Counted from the stretch's first letter, positions 44,274 through 54,642 are shown. The stretch: 64,000 bases of DNA from Chroococcidiopsis thermalis PCC 7203 (GCF_000317125.1 NC_019695.1:5258336-5322335), one strand, 5' to 3'. Notes: generated by a model not told the origin, from the sequence alone. A program made the numbers and translations.

Positions 44274-45842
44274 ATGCGAGTTTTACTCCTATATCCTCTT
44301 TTTCCCAAATCATTTTGGTCTTTTGATAAAGCGATCGAACTAATTGGTCGTAAAGTGGCAATGCCTCCACTGGGACTAATTACAGTGGCAGCAATTTTGC
44401 CTCAAGAGTGGGAATTTCGCCTCGTAGACCGTAGCGTGAGATCTGAAACAAAAGCAGATTGGGAATGGGCAGATTTGGTCATCATCTCAGGGATGATCGT
44501 CCAGAAACCAGATATGCTGCATCTAATTAGAGAAGCAAAGCGACATGGAAAATTAGTCGCCGTTGGTGGTCCCTACGTCACCTCCGTACCGGAAGCAGCC
44601 AAGGCAGCTGGGGCAGACTTTTTAGTATTAGATGAGGGTGAAATTACCTTACCGATGCTAGTAGAAGCGTTGGCAAGAGGCGAGACTTCTGGTATTATCC
44701 GCTCTAACGGTGAAAAGCCCGATGTCACGACCACACCGGTTCCCAGATACGACTTGCTAGATTTAAGTGCCTACGCTGATATGTCAGTGCAATTTTCGCG
44801 CGGCTGTCCCTTCCAGTGCGAATTCTGCGACATTATCGTGTTGTACGGACGTAAACCACGTACTAAATCTCCGCAACAATTATTGGCAGAATTGCAAACT
44901 CTGTACGATTTAGGCTGGCGGCGATCGATTTTTATGGTGGATGACAATTTCATCGGCAACAAACGCAACGTCAAGCTGTTATTAAAAGAACTCGGTCCTT
45001 GGATGGCAGAAAAAGGATATCCTTTTAGCTTTTCTACCGAAGCATCGGTAGATTTAGCCCAAGACGAAGAACTTTTAGATTTGATGATTGCGGCTAACTT
45101 TAACGCCGTATTTCTAGGAATTGAAACGCCAGATACTGATAGCTTAGAACTAACACAGAAATTCCAAAACACTCGTAACTCCCTGATTGAATCAGTACAA
45201 AAAATCAATCGGGTGGGGCTGAGAGTCATGGCTGGTTTTATTATGGGCTTTGATGGCGAAAAACCTGGAGCAGGCGATCGCATTATCGATTTTGTGGAAG
45301 CAACTGCAATTCCTCAAGCTTTATTCAGTATGCTGCAAGCCCTGCCAAATACTGCTTTGTGGCATCGCCTTCAAAAAGAAGGACGTTTACTCGAAGGTAG
45401 GGGAGTAGCAAATATTCACCAAACAACCCTGATCAATTTTATTCCTACCCGTCCTGTAGAAGACATTGCCCAAGAGTATGTTAGATGTTTCTGGGAACTG
45501 TACGAACCCAGTCGCTACTTAGCTAGAGTTTACCGCCACTTCCGGCTCATGAAACCGAAATCTCTGAAGAAAAAGCTGCGGATGCCAGGTTTGATTGAAA
45601 TACGCGCCATATTAACTATCTGTTGGCGACAGGGAATTAAGCGAAATACGCGCTGGCAATTTTGGCGGCAATTATTTTCGATGTTGCGGCATAATCCTAG
45701 CGTGTTTGAATCATATATCATCAACTGCGCCCACTTGGAACACTTCGTCGATTATCGCCAAATCGTCCGCGATCAAATTGAGTCACAACTAGCAGAACTC
45801 GCAGCCTTAGAAGCTACCATGCAACCGCAGCAAGTCGCTTAG
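44274..45842 (+). CDS. B12-binding domain radical SAM protein
   Basis: 522-aa enzyme with an N-terminal cobalamin-binding Rossmann domain (about 1-150; 'VLLLYPLFPKSFWS' and 'LVAVGGPYVTSVPEAA') and a radical SAM barrel with the 4Fe-4S motif 'CPFQCEFC' (Cys178, 182, 185). The C-terminal region ('FWELYEPSRYLARVYRHFRLMKP') resembles the DUF4070 extension often found in cyanobacterial members. Enzymes of this class methylate unactivated carbon or phosphorus, or rearrange substrates. The substrate cannot be deduced. ATG at 44274 follows a purine-rich GGGGTGGTG stretch. The gene stands alone. Confidence 0.9.
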   Translation: MRVLLLYPLFPKSFWSFDKAIELIGRKVAMPPLGLITVAAILPQEWEFRLVDRSVRSETKADWEWADLVIISGMIVQKPDMLHLIREAKRHGKLVAVGGPYVTSVPEAAKAAGADFLVLDEGEITLPMLVEALARGETSGIIRSNGEKPDVTTTPVPRYDLLDLSAYADMSVQFSRGCPFQCEFCDIIVLYGRKPRTKSPQQLLAELQTLYDLGWRRSIFMVDDNFIGNKRNVKLLLKELGPWMAEKGYPFSFSTEASVDLAQDEELLDLMIAANFNAVFLGIETPDTDSLELTQKFQNTRNSLIESVQKINRVGLRVMAGFIMGFDGEKPGAGDRIIDFVEATAIPQALFSMLQALPNTALWHRLQKEGRLLEGRGVANIHQTTLINFIPTRPVEDIAQEYVRCFWELYEPSRYLARVYRHFRLMKPKSLKKKLRMPGLIEIRAILTICWRQGIKRNTRWQFWRQLFSMLRHNPSVFESYIINCAHLEHFVDYRQIVRDQIESQLAELAALEATMQPQQVA

Positions 45843-45925
45843 AAAAGTCAAGAGTTAAAAGTCAAAAGTCAAAACTGAGGAGTCGGGGAAGAAAGAGACA
45901 AGGAAGACAAGGGGGACAAGGGAGA
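45843..45925. repeat. Heptamer and nonamer repeats after radical SAM gene
   Basis: (AAAAGTC/AAGAGTT)n heptamers at 45844-45872, then about three GGGGGACAA nonamers at 45897-45925. Confidence 0.8.
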
Positions 45926-46056
45926 AAACTACCAATTACCCATTACCTACTCTCACTGGTCACTGGTCACTGATAATCTACCTGTAGGCTAGAAGCAATT
46001 TTTGGTGAAATCCGCTACTGTGTGGCTAGTTTCATCAATTTTGGCTAAAAAGCGTC

Positions 46057-46779
46057 ATGGTTCCCATCCGCGATAACGTCCCGACGAAGATCGTTCCCTA
46101 CGTCACTTATGGACTGGTTGCAGCTAATATTCTCGCCTTTATTTACGAGGCAGATTTGCCACCGCAACAATTAGATGGTTTTTTTCATCTATTTGCTGTC
46201 GTTCCTAGAGAGTTAACAGCTAGTTTTGCCGGAATTACTGTAAATCAACCCGTACCAGAGTGGATTACCCTCATCACCTCCCAATTCCTCCACGGAGGAT
46301 TGTTGCATTTGGGAGGCAATATGTTGTTTCTCTGGATTTTTGGCAACAACGTTGAGGATCGTTTAGGACACGTCAAATATCTAATTTTTTATCTTGCCTG
46401 CGGCGTATTGGCAGCACTGGCACAATGGTTCTTTTCTCAATCTTCTGGTATTCCTTCCTTGGGTGCAAGTGGGGCGATCGCCGGAGTGATGGGTGCGTAC
46501 ATTCTCCGCTATCCCACAGCTGAAGTTCTGACTTTAATCCCACTGGGATTTTTCTTTCCCGCCGTCCGCATTCCTGCGTTTTATTTCCTGGGATTCTGGT
46601 TTTTGCAACAAGCTGCTTACGGTGTTGCCAGTTTAGAAGCTCGAACTAATATTGGCATGGAAAGCGGCGGTATTGCTTATTGGGCGCACGCAGGCGGTTT
46701 TCTGTTTGGTGCTGTTCTCGGCTTCCTGTTTGGAATGCTAAAAACGGAACCGCAAGACCAATATTCACAATACAGTTGA
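46057..46779 (+). CDS. Rhomboid family intramembrane serine protease
   Basis: 240-aa integral membrane protein with 6-7 TM helices. Catalytic Ser138 in 'SLGASGAIAG' and His211 in 'YWAHAGGFLFG' form the dyad; 'HGGLLHLGGNMLFLWIFGNNVED' (about residues 79-101) is the conserved N-terminal motif. Rhomboids cleave single-pass membrane substrates in the bilayer. The C-terminal tail is short ('KTEPQDQYSQYS'), part of it affected by a spacer repeat. Preceded by heptamer/nonamer repeats and followed after about 75 bp of (GTGACTAGTGG-like) repeat DNA by a methyltransferase gene. Confidence 0.92.
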   Translation: MVPIRDNVPTKIVPYVTYGLVAANILAFIYEADLPPQQLDGFFHLFAVVPRELTASFAGITVNQPVPEWITLITSQFLHGGLLHLGGNMLFLWIFGNNVEDRLGHVKYLIFYLACGVLAALAQWFFSQSSGIPSLGASGAIAGVMGAYILRYPTAEVLTLIPLGFFFPAVRIPAFYFLGFWFLQQAAYGVASLEARTNIGMESGGIAYWAHAGGFLFGAVLGFLFGMLKTEPQDQYSQYS

Positions 46780-46855
46780 CAGTTATTAGTGACTAGTGGC
46801 TGGTGACTAGAATTGAATCTGGTTCCACTAGTCATCAGCCACCAACCACTCATCA

Positions 46856-47491
46856 ATGACAAATTCAGAATATTGGGAAAACCGCTACCAAGTAGGAACG
46901 GCACGCTGGGATATTGGACAAGCCGCACCACCATTTGTCAGTTTATTAAATTCTCCTCAAGCCCCAAAACCTGGTAAAGTTGCAGTTTTGGGTTGCGGTC
47001 GCGGTTATGATGCCTTACTATTTGCACAGTATGGATTTGATGTCATTGGAATTGACTTTGCTCCTAGTGCAATCGCCTCAGCAACGGAATTAGCTCAAGC
47101 AACGGGTAGTTCGGCAAAATTCTTAGAGCGCGATATCTTTGAATTATCAGCAGAGTTTCCCCATTATTTTGACTATGTATTAGAACATACTTGCTTCTGC
47201 GCGATCGCCCCATCTCAGCGCCTAGCCTATGTCAAATTAGTCCGAGAAATATTACAACCTCAAGGACGACTCATCGGTTTATTCTTCACCCATTCTCGCT
47301 CAGGTGGACCACCCTTCGGCAGCACTCCAACCGAGATCCGCAACCACTTTACTCCAGACTTTGAAATTCTCTCTCTCGAACCCGTCACAAATTCAGTTCC
47401 CGAACGCCAAGGAGAAGAACATTTAGGAGTGTTTCAGGTAACAGTCAGCAACCCCCGACTTGAAGTCGGGGGCTTCAGGCAGATAACCTGA
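46856..47491 (+). CDS. Methyltransferase (TPMT/thiol-type), C-terminus replaced by IscB element copy 2
   Basis: 211-codon frame encoding a class I methyltransferase of the thiopurine/thiol methyltransferase-like group: 'YWENRYQVGTARWDIGQAAPPF' (residues 4-25) is diagnostic, with motif I 'VAVLGCGRGYDALLFAQYGFDVIGIDFAPSAI' and 'VLEHTCFCAIAP' present. The native protein ends about at 'EEHLGVFQVTV'. The last roughly 14 residues ('SNPRLEVGGFRQIT') come from the left end of the element inserted at 47446. Since the catalytic domain is complete the protein may still function. Homologues typically end at this point, so loss is small. Confidence 0.85.
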   Translation: MTNSEYWENRYQVGTARWDIGQAAPPFVSLLNSPQAPKPGKVAVLGCGRGYDALLFAQYGFDVIGIDFAPSAIASATELAQATGSSAKFLERDIFELSAEFPHYFDYVLEHTCFCAIAPSQRLAYVKLVREILQPQGRLIGLFFTHSRSGGPPFGSTPTEIRNHFTPDFEILSLEPVTNSVPERQGEEHLGVFQVTVSNPRLEVGGFRQIT

Positions 47492-47674
47492 AGCCCTAGT
47501 TGACCAGACTATCGTTTGAGGCAAGTGTTAAAGACCTACTTTAGGATGCTTGCTAGTCCTGAACCCTAGAACCAGACGATTAAACAGACTTATTGGGTTA
47601 AGTCAGTGTCGTTTGGATAGTTACCGACCTCAAACAATGTCGAAGCAAACATTACCTGTAAAAAGGATGCAGCA
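47446..47674 (+). ncRNA. Predicted omegaRNA of IscB, copy 2 (scaffold part)
   Basis: Identical to the region at 37358-37586, but the adjoining upstream host DNA differs, so the guide would differ: TGTTTCAGGTAACAGT here. Boundaries and expression are inferred. Confidence 0.5.
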
Positions 47675-48950
47675 ATGCAAAATTACGTTTTTGTTGTTGA
47701 CACAAATAAACAGCCTCTCAACCCAATTTCTCCAGCAAGAGCTAGAGAATTGTTGACTAAACAAAAAGCCGCTGTATTTAGAATGTATCCCTTTACAATT
47801 ATTCTGAAACACGCTGTTTTAAACCCTGCACCAAAGCCATTAACTATTAAGCTAGACCCAGGCAGCAAAGTTACGGGACTGGCGATTTTAGAAGGAGAAA
47901 ATGTTATTTGGGTTGCCGAACTTGAGCATAGAGGAGGAATAATCAAAAACGCTCTCTCTGCTAGGCGTTCTTTACGCCGCAGTCGCAGGAATCGTAAAAC
48001 TCGCTATCGTCCAGCACGTTTTGATAACAGAAAACGTAAAGAAGGATGGCTACCTCCATCATTGATGCATCGGGTTTTGACTACTGAGACTTGGGTTAAA
48101 CGGCTTTGCCGCTACGCACCAATTGCTCAAGTTGTCATGGAGTTGGTTAAATTTGACACTCAAAAAATGCAAAATCCCGAAATAGATGGTGTTGAATACC
48201 AGCAAGGGGAATTAGTAGGGTATGAGGTACGCGAATACTTGCTCGAAAAATGGGGACGCAAATGCGCTTATTGCGATACATCAGGCGTGCCACTCCAAAT
48301 TGAGCATATTCACCCACGCGCCAAAGGCGGCAGTAATCGAGTTTCAAACTTATGTTTGAGTTGCCAACGGTGCAATATCAAAAAAGGAGTCAAATTGATT
48401 GAAGAATTTCTGAAAAAGGATAACTCTAGACTAGAAAAAATCAAGCAACTAGCCAGGAAGCCTCTAAAAGATGCCTTTCTCTGTTAGTGCAACTCGATGG
48501 AGCTTGTTTCATACTTTGAAAAACCTCCTACCAACGACGTATTGTTCGGGCGGACAGACGAAGTACAACAGGACTCGTCTTGAGTTAAACAAGCAACATT
48601 GGATTGATGCTGCTTGTGTTGGCGATGTCGAAACAATTCGCTGACTCACCGAACAATCATTACGAATTAAATGTACTGGTTGGGGAACTCGTCAAATGTG
48701 CGGAACTGACAAATATGGATTTCCGATTCGTCACAGAGAGCGAAAACAAGTCCATTTTGGCTGTAGAACAGGCGACATTGTTAAAGCTATCGTTACTTCT
48801 GGAAAGAAAGCAGGAGAATATGTTGGTCGGCTTTCATGTCGTAAAAGTGGCAGCTTTGATATTACCACTACATCAAGCAGAGTAGCTGGAATCAGCCATA
48901 GATTTTGTACTCCAATTCACAAAAAGGATGGTTATTCGTATGGATTTTGA
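47675..48950 (+). pseudogene. iscB: IscB RNA-guided nuclease, frameshifted, copy 2
   Basis: Same sequence as 37587-38862: intact PLMP, RuvC-I, bridge helix, RuvC-II and HNH in a 270-codon frame ending at 48487. The same one-base insertion comes before the RuvC-III part (48476-48478), and the same TGA lies in the second frame (48642-48644). The remaining domain is readable to 48950. The shared lesions show that copying happened after inactivation, or that gene conversion has kept the two alike. The truncated protein keeps HNH but not a complete RuvC active site. Confidence 0.92.
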
Positions 48951-49112
48951 GAACTGCGGACGGCAGTTAAAACTGCCTACCGTCGTGCTTCCTCCCTGGT
49001 CTAAAGACGGCAGGGCTTCCGCACGACTTGTTACTTTCGGTGACTAGTGACTAGTGGCTGGTGTCTAGAAAAGAGTCTAGCCACTGGTTCCACTAGCTAC
49101 TAGCTACTCACA

Positions 49113-49143
49113 AATGACGAATGACAAATGACAAATGACAAAA
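49113..49143. repeat. Heptamer repeat (AATGACA)n at the nadD start
   Basis: About four units of AATGACA/AATGACG run into the nadD coding start, so the ATG chosen (49128) is one of several identical, out-of-phase ATGs in the array. Confidence 0.85.
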
Positions 49144-49748
49144 TAGGCATTTTCGGCGGTACTTTCGATCCGGTACATTGGGGACACTTGTTGGTTGCTG
49201 AGAGTGCTTGCAGTCAAGTTGGATTAGAACAGGTGATCTGGGTAGTCAATTCTCGCCCACACTACAAGCAATCGACACCATTTCAGCATCGGTGGGAAAT
49301 GGTACGACAGGCGATCGCAGATCGTCGTGATTGGGAAATCGCACCCCCATCGGATACTTTTATGAAAACCACCTATGCCAGCCAAACTTTGCAGGCACTG
49401 CAAGCAAATTACCCTGATAGTCGTTGGCACTGGATTTTAGGGTTAGACACGTTTCTCACCTTACCCCGTTGGTATCATCGCCAGGAAATTGCCCCTGCTT
49501 GCGAGTGGTTAGTCGCTCCGCGTCCATTATATGAGTCAGAAAGTCCCCCAATTCAGGTATTATGCGATCGGGTAGCACAACAGTTAGCCACTGAATCAAC
49601 ATACATTCGCTGGCAAATTATCGATCTACCTTTAGTAGGAATTTCGGCAAGCTTAGTCAGGCAATACTGCCGCGATCGCCGTTCGATTCGCTACTTTGTC
49701 CCTGAAGCAGTGAGAATCTATATTGGCGATCGGCAGTTATATACATAA
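49128..49748 (+). CDS. nadD: Nicotinate-nucleotide adenylyltransferase
   Basis: 206-aa NaMN adenylyltransferase of NAD biosynthesis. The nucleotidyl-transferase signature 'IGIFGGTFDPVHWGHLLVAE' (residues 6-25, with the H-x-G-H), 'PHYKQSTPFQHRWEMVRQAI', 'WILGLDTFLTLPRWYH' and the closing 'ISASLVRQYCRDRRSIRYFVPEAVRIYI' (the I-S-x-x-x-[IV]-R motif) are present. The first codons ('MTND') come from a tandem repeat, so the native start might be slightly different, but the conserved domain begins five residues later. Downstream of IscB element copy 2. Confidence 0.93.
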   Translation: MTNDKIGIFGGTFDPVHWGHLLVAESACSQVGLEQVIWVVNSRPHYKQSTPFQHRWEMVRQAIADRRDWEIAPPSDTFMKTTYASQTLQALQANYPDSRWHWILGLDTFLTLPRWYHRQEIAPACEWLVAPRPLYESESPPIQVLCDRVAQQLATESTYIRWQIIDLPLVGISASLVRQYCRDRRSIRYFVPEAVRIYIGDRQLYT

Positions 49749-49876
49749 CGATCCCAATGATTTGTGTGCTTTTTCTGTCAATGTCACTGAAGCTAGTTTA
49801 GAATAGAGCGCCCTTTGCGATATGATCGATTGTCAATAATAGGTATTTAATTCACTACACCAGAGGGCAAGACGCT

Positions 49877-50890
49877 GTGATTAGAGTTGCAATCAATGGT
49901 TTTGGGCGGATCGGACGTAACTTCATGCGTTGCTGGCTTCTGAGAGACAGCAGCGATATCGAAATAGTCGCGATCAACGATACTTCCGATCCGAAGACCA
50001 ACGCTCATCTGCTGAAGTATGACACCATGTTGGGGACTTTAAAAGGCATCGACATCAGCGCAGATGAAAATTCGATTATCGTCAAGGGTAAGACGGTTAA
50101 ATGCACCTCCGATCGCAATCCAGAGAACTTGCCTTGGAAAGACTGGGATATCGATCTCATTATCGAATCGACAGGTGTATTCACCAGTCGGGAAGGGGCA
50201 ACCAAACACTTGAACGCTGGTGCAAAGAAGGTGCTGATCACGGCTCCAGGTAAAAATGATGATGGTACGTTTGTCTATGGCGTAAACCATCACGAATACG
50301 CGCATGAAACGCACACAATCATAAGCAACGCTAGCTGTACCACGAACTGCTTAGCGCCCATCGTCAAAGTGCTGCACGAAAAATTCGGCATCATCAAAGG
50401 CACGATGACCACCACCCACAGCTACACTGGGGATCAAAGATTACTCGATGCCAGCCACCGCGATGTCAGACGGGCAAGAGCCGCGGCTATGAACATCGTT
50501 CCTACATCTACTGGTGCTGCTAAAGCAGTGGCTTTGGTACTACCAGACTTGAAAGGTAAGCTGAACGGTGTTGCTTTGCGCGTTCCTACTCCTAACGTCT
50601 CAATGGTAGACTTGGTTGCTCAGGTTGAAAAGCCAACCTTTGCTGAAGAAGTCAATTCCACGTTGAAGGAAGCTGCTGAAGGCTCCCTCAAGGGTATTCT
50701 AGAATATAGCGATCTACCGCTAGTATCCTCGGATTACCAAGGTCACGATGCTTCTTCCATCGTTGATGCTAGCTTGACGCTTGTTATGGGCAACGACCTA
50801 GTTAAAGTCATGGCTTGGTATGACAACGAATGGGGCTACAGCCAACGGGTGTTAGATCTAGCTGAGTTAGTTGCTAGAGATTGGAAATAG
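49877..50890 (+). CDS. gap2: Glyceraldehyde-3-phosphate dehydrogenase, Gap2 type
   Basis: 337-aa GAPDH. N-terminal '[17 protein letters not shown]' NAD(P)-binding loop, catalytic Cys in '[13 protein letters not shown]' (near residue 155), '[37 protein letters not shown]' and C-terminal '[21 protein letters not shown]'. The region after the first Rossmann strands ('[23 protein letters not shown]') has the pattern of cyanobacterial Gap2, the NADP(H)-using Calvin-cycle and gluconeogenic enzyme, rather than the glycolytic Gap1. GTG start at 49877; no convincing Shine-Dalgarno. Convergent with thiL. Confidence 0.95.
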   Translation: MIRVAINGFGRIGRNFMRCWLLRDSSDIEIVAINDTSDPKTNAHLLKYDTMLGTLKGIDISADENSIIVKGKTVKCTSDRNPENLPWKDWDIDLIIESTGVFTSREGATKHLNAGAKKVLITAPGKNDDGTFVYGVNHHEYAHETHTIISNASCTTNCLAPIVKVLHEKFGIIKGTMTTTHSYTGDQRLLDASHRDVRRARAAAMNIVPTSTGAAKAVALVLPDLKGKLNGVALRVPTPNVSMVDLVAQVEKPTFAEEVNSTLKEAAEGSLKGILEYSDLPLVSSDYQGHDASSIVDASLTLVMGNDLVKVMAWYDNEWGYSQRVLDLAELVARDWK

Positions 50891-50956
50891 GAATTTGTCA
50901 TTAGTCATTGGTCATTAGTTAAAAGCAAATGACAGATGACAATTGACCAATGACGA

Positions 50957-52000
<1,044 letters not shown>

Positions 52001-52056
52001 AAGAAGTCGGGAGTAGAGAGCAGGGAGCAGAGAAGAAAAGGCGTTTTGTGGTAGCT

Positions 52057-52887
52057 TTAATCACAATCCAAATATACTTTTTCCCATTCTTGCTCGGATA
52101 ATGGTTGTACGGCGAAGTCAACATGAAAACAATTTTTGGCAGATGCAACTAAAGCATTTATAACTAATTGAATTAAATCTTCCCCTCGTCGCAGAGGTAA
52201 CTTTATCGCAGCAAACGCCTCTGTGCCAAACACTTGAGCAAACAAATCCTCATCTGGTTCCAGCCGCATCGAACCATGTTGAAGGATAACACCACCCCGC
52301 CTTAGTTGAGCGCTACCAATTAATTTTGTCCCATCCTCCAAGACGAGATCCGCTCCCGTTGCCGTACCAAAGCAGTTAGGGTTGTGAATGTACCCTCGTC
52401 CAGCCGTACCATAGTGTAGCTGGATGCCGAGCGATCGCCACCCCTGAATCAGAAATTCACAAATTTGTTGGTATGCCTGAGTGCGACTTCCAGATAATCC
52501 TGACATCACCACGGCATAGGTTAAATCGCCTTGATGTAAAACTGCTCTACCTCCCGTTGGACGGCGTACCAAATCGAGCGCCCTACCATTCCAAATTAAA
52601 TTTTGCCAGCGATCGGGATACTGATGTTGATGGTAGCCAAGAGAAATTGCTGGCGGCGACCAAGTGTAAAACCTCAATGTAGCAGGCATTAGACCTAATT
52701 GATGCTGCTCTACTAAATAGCGATCGATCGCCATTTGGACTGTTCCTGGCGCTTCTAGGTGAGGAATTAACCGCCAAATGCGGGAGTCGGGAGTTGTAGG
52801 GGCGGGTTTAGTAAAAGCTTCATGGCTCACGTCAATTAATCTTCGGTCAAAGCCCGCCCGAGGGGAGCCGGGGGACAAGGGGGACAA
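52057..52887 (-). CDS. Lipoate-protein ligase A family protein (start uncertain)
   Basis: A lipoate/octanoate ligase-type protein, 276 codons in the longest frame. Family features: 'WRLIPHLEAPGTVQMAIDRYLVEQ' near residues 39-62, 'PAISLGYHQHQYPDRWQ', the lipoate-loop 'LVRRPTGGRAVLHQGDLTYAVVM', 'CFGTATGADLVLEDGTKLIGSAQLRRGGVILQHGSMRL' with its Lys of the 'K-[IL]-x-G-S-A' motif. It attaches lipoyl or octanoyl groups to carrier domains such as E2 subunits. The first 40 or so codons lie in a palindromic repeat (52797-52866) and a nonamer array, so the true start is lost from view; GTG at 52830 is another candidate. The native N-terminus should begin close to the 'WRLIP' segment. Confidence 0.85.
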   Translation of the reverse strand: MSPLSPGSPRAGFDRRLIDVSHEAFTKPAPTTPDSRIWRLIPHLEAPGTVQMAIDRYLVEQHQLGLMPATLRFYTWSPPAISLGYHQHQYPDRWQNLIWNGRALDLVRRPTGGRAVLHQGDLTYAVVMSGLSGSRTQAYQQICEFLIQGWRSLGIQLHYGTAGRGYIHNPNCFGTATGADLVLEDGTKLIGSAQLRRGGVILQHGSMRLEPDEDLFAQVFGTEAFAAIKLPLRRGEDLIQLVINALVASAKNCFHVDFAVQPLSEQEWEKVYLDCD

Positions 52888-52893
52888 GGGGGA
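52797..52893. repeat. Palindromic repeat and nonamers at the 5' end of the lipoate-ligase-like gene
   Basis: A GTAGGGGCGGGTTT...AAAGCCCGCCC inverted repeat (52797-52861) followed by about 2.5 GGGGGACAA nonamers (52870-52893). Confidence 0.85.
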
Positions 52894-52932
52894 AGGCGGA
52901 ATTAACTACCAACTACCAACTAACAACTACCA

Positions 52933-53427
52933 CTAATTAGCAAATTCTTGTTGTAAAGCCTCGTCATTATCATCGGCGATCGTAGCTACGACTGTAATCA
53001 GGCGGGATACCTCGCCAGCAGAAAGTTCTGCTACAGTGCGGGTAGACAAAACCACAATTTGCTCGTCAAAGATACCGAAACTGGCTTCAAAGGTATCAGA
53101 CCAGTTCATTTCTAGTAACCGTCGCATTAAACCAGCATCGTTTTTGGTGGGTAATTTTAATACCGCAGACCAAACTTTGAACGTGTCTTCATCGGTTTGT
53201 CCGGTTAGTTGCACGAAGACTTCAACGCTACCATACTTAAACTTCCATAAATAGCTATTCTGAGTATGACTGACCATTGCACTTTCATCTTGCTGCAAGC
53301 TTGCAATGACAGTTTCGATCACCTCTACATGGTTAATGCCAGTACCTTCAACTAACTCTTCGAGGATTTCTTCGCTAGACATAGAGTCACTTACTACCGT
53401 TGCCGGATCTGGTCGATCGCTCGTCAT
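52933..53427 (-). CDS. YbjN-like domain protein
   Basis: 164-aa acidic cytoplasmic protein with a YbjN/type III secretion chaperone-like fold suggested by the alternating strand-helix pattern: 'SYLWKFKYGSVEVFVQLTGQTDEDTFKVWSAVLKLPTKNDAGLMRRLLEMNWSDTFEASFGIFDEQIVVLSTRTVAELSAGEVSRLITVVATIADDND' (about residues 59-157). The first 40 residues are a low-complexity acidic arm. Such proteins are universal in cyanobacteria, and their function is unproven. Own ATG with a purine-rich upstream; separated by about 160 bp from the methyltransferase gene. Confidence 0.75.
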   Translation of the reverse strand: MTSDRPDPATVVSDSMSSEEILEELVEGTGINHVEVIETVIASLQQDESAMVSHTQNSYLWKFKYGSVEVFVQLTGQTDEDTFKVWSAVLKLPTKNDAGLMRRLLEMNWSDTFEASFGIFDEQIVVLSTRTVAELSAGEVSRLITVVATIADDNDEALQQEFAN

Positions 53428-53586
53428 AGAAATGCCTTCTAACAGCTATGAGGTCTTCTAGACCCAATTTATCGCTTTTAGGTATAGCAATTGCCTGTCT
53501 TTAGCAATAAATCTTAACTTTCTCCCGTCATTCAAAGGCGGTGGCATCGTCACCGCCTTCGATCGCAATTTTTCCACTCGCAGTTG

Positions 53587-54642
53587 CTACACTGGCTTAC
53601 ATGCTACCAATACCTTACTCATGTATTGGACTTCAGCAGTGACATTCTCAAAACCTGCCTTTTCCAGACGCTCTACTAAGTCATCTGTCATGTAATGTCT
53701 GTAGTAGGGCTCGTGGAAGGTTTCGTAGAAGCCTGTCATGGCTGGCTCCATTTCTGGAGAATCGCTCATCTGAATCGAGTCGCAGATGATAAACCTACCA
53801 CCTGGCTTGGTGACTCGGAAAGCTTCTTCGATAACTCGCTGCCGTGCGACTGCTGGCAGTTCGTGGAATAAGAATACGCTAGTTGTAGCGTGGAAGTAGT
53901 TATCCATGTATGGCAATTCTTCGGCATTAGCTTGCAGCAATTGCGGTAGTTCCCCAGGAATTTGAGACAACATTTGATTGGCTTTGCGCAAATAGGCTGG
54001 GGATAAATCCGTACCGAACAACGCCGCTTTGGGTAAAGCAGCGCGAATCATTTTTAGAGTGCGACCAGTACCGCAAGCAATATCGAGAATCTTAATTTGG
54101 CTAGCGGGTACATCGTCAAAATCACTCAATCCTTGCTTCAAGGATGCAAGAATCCGCCGCCGCATGGCATCAGCCGAGCCACCAAATAGAATCTCTACTT
54201 GTAAATCGTAGAGATTGGCTGACAGGTCGCTCAAATAACCACCCGTTTGATGATGGAAATTTTGCAGGTAGTAGCTGGGATAGCCGGCAATATCTAAATT
54301 CGAGTCAAAATCTTGGTAGTTTTTTTGTTTGGCTCTTTCCCAAATTTGCGGCAAATCGAACCATACAGCCGGATAGTAGAGGAAGAACTCATCCCAAGGA
54401 TTATCGAACAGGATATTGTGGGGATAGACTCCTGCCTCGGCATCTTGCCAGTCTACTTCTAACAGTCGTTCGTAACGCTGATTGATTTTCTGTAGCAAAT
54501 CGAGCGGTAAGGGTTTAGACTTGCGATCGCTCGGCGAAACTAGGCTCATTACCCGCGTGCTGAGTATCTTGTGAGCGAGTCCGAAGTAATTTTTGCTCTG
54601 CTGAAAAGTTTGATATGTCAGTTTTGTTAAAGTGTCAGCCAT
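53587..54642 (-). CDS. SAM-dependent methyltransferase (cyanobacterial, UbiE/Methyltransf_11-like)
   Basis: 351-aa soluble enzyme. The N-terminal ~150 residues ('YPHNILFDNPWDEFFLYYPAVWFDLPQIWERA') are characteristic of a cyanobacterial/plant-plastid family. The SAM domain has motif I 'ILDIACGTGRTLKMIRAALPKAALFGTDLSPAYLRKAN', motif II 'LQANAEELPYMDNYF' and motif III 'AFRVTKPGGRFIICDSIQM'. Substrate unknown; a quinone or other lipid has been suggested for similar proteins, but the sequence does not show it. ATG at 54642 follows the 5' spacer repeats shared with glnA. Confidence 0.85.
   Translation of the reverse strand: MADTLTKLTYQTFQQSKNYFGLAHKILSTRVMSLVSPSDRKSKPLPLDLLQKINQRYERLLEVDWQDAEAGVYPHNILFDNPWDEFFLYYPAVWFDLPQIWERAKQKNYQDFDSNLDIAGYPSYYLQNFHHQTGGYLSDLSANLYDLQVEILFGGSADAMRRRILASLKQGLSDFDDVPASQIKILDIACGTGRTLKMIRAALPKAALFGTDLSPAYLRKANQMLSQIPGELPQLLQANAEELPYMDNYFHATTSVFLFHELPAVARQRVIEEAFRVTKPGGRFIICDSIQMSDSPEMEPAMTGFYETFHEPYYRHYMTDDLVERLEKAGFENVTAEVQYMSKVLVACKPV

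Larger units (their letters stand above)
47446..49029 (+). mobile_element. IS200/IS605-type element carrying iscB, copy 2
   Basis: Every base I compared with copy 1 is identical (offset 10,088 bp), including both hairpin-bearing ends. It lies in the same orientation and interrupts the tail of the methyltransferase gene. Shared sequence runs from 47443 to 49043, including 14 bp past the inferred right end. Like copy 1 it has no tnpA. Direct orientation means recombination between copies would delete the 10 kb between them. Confidence 0.85.
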
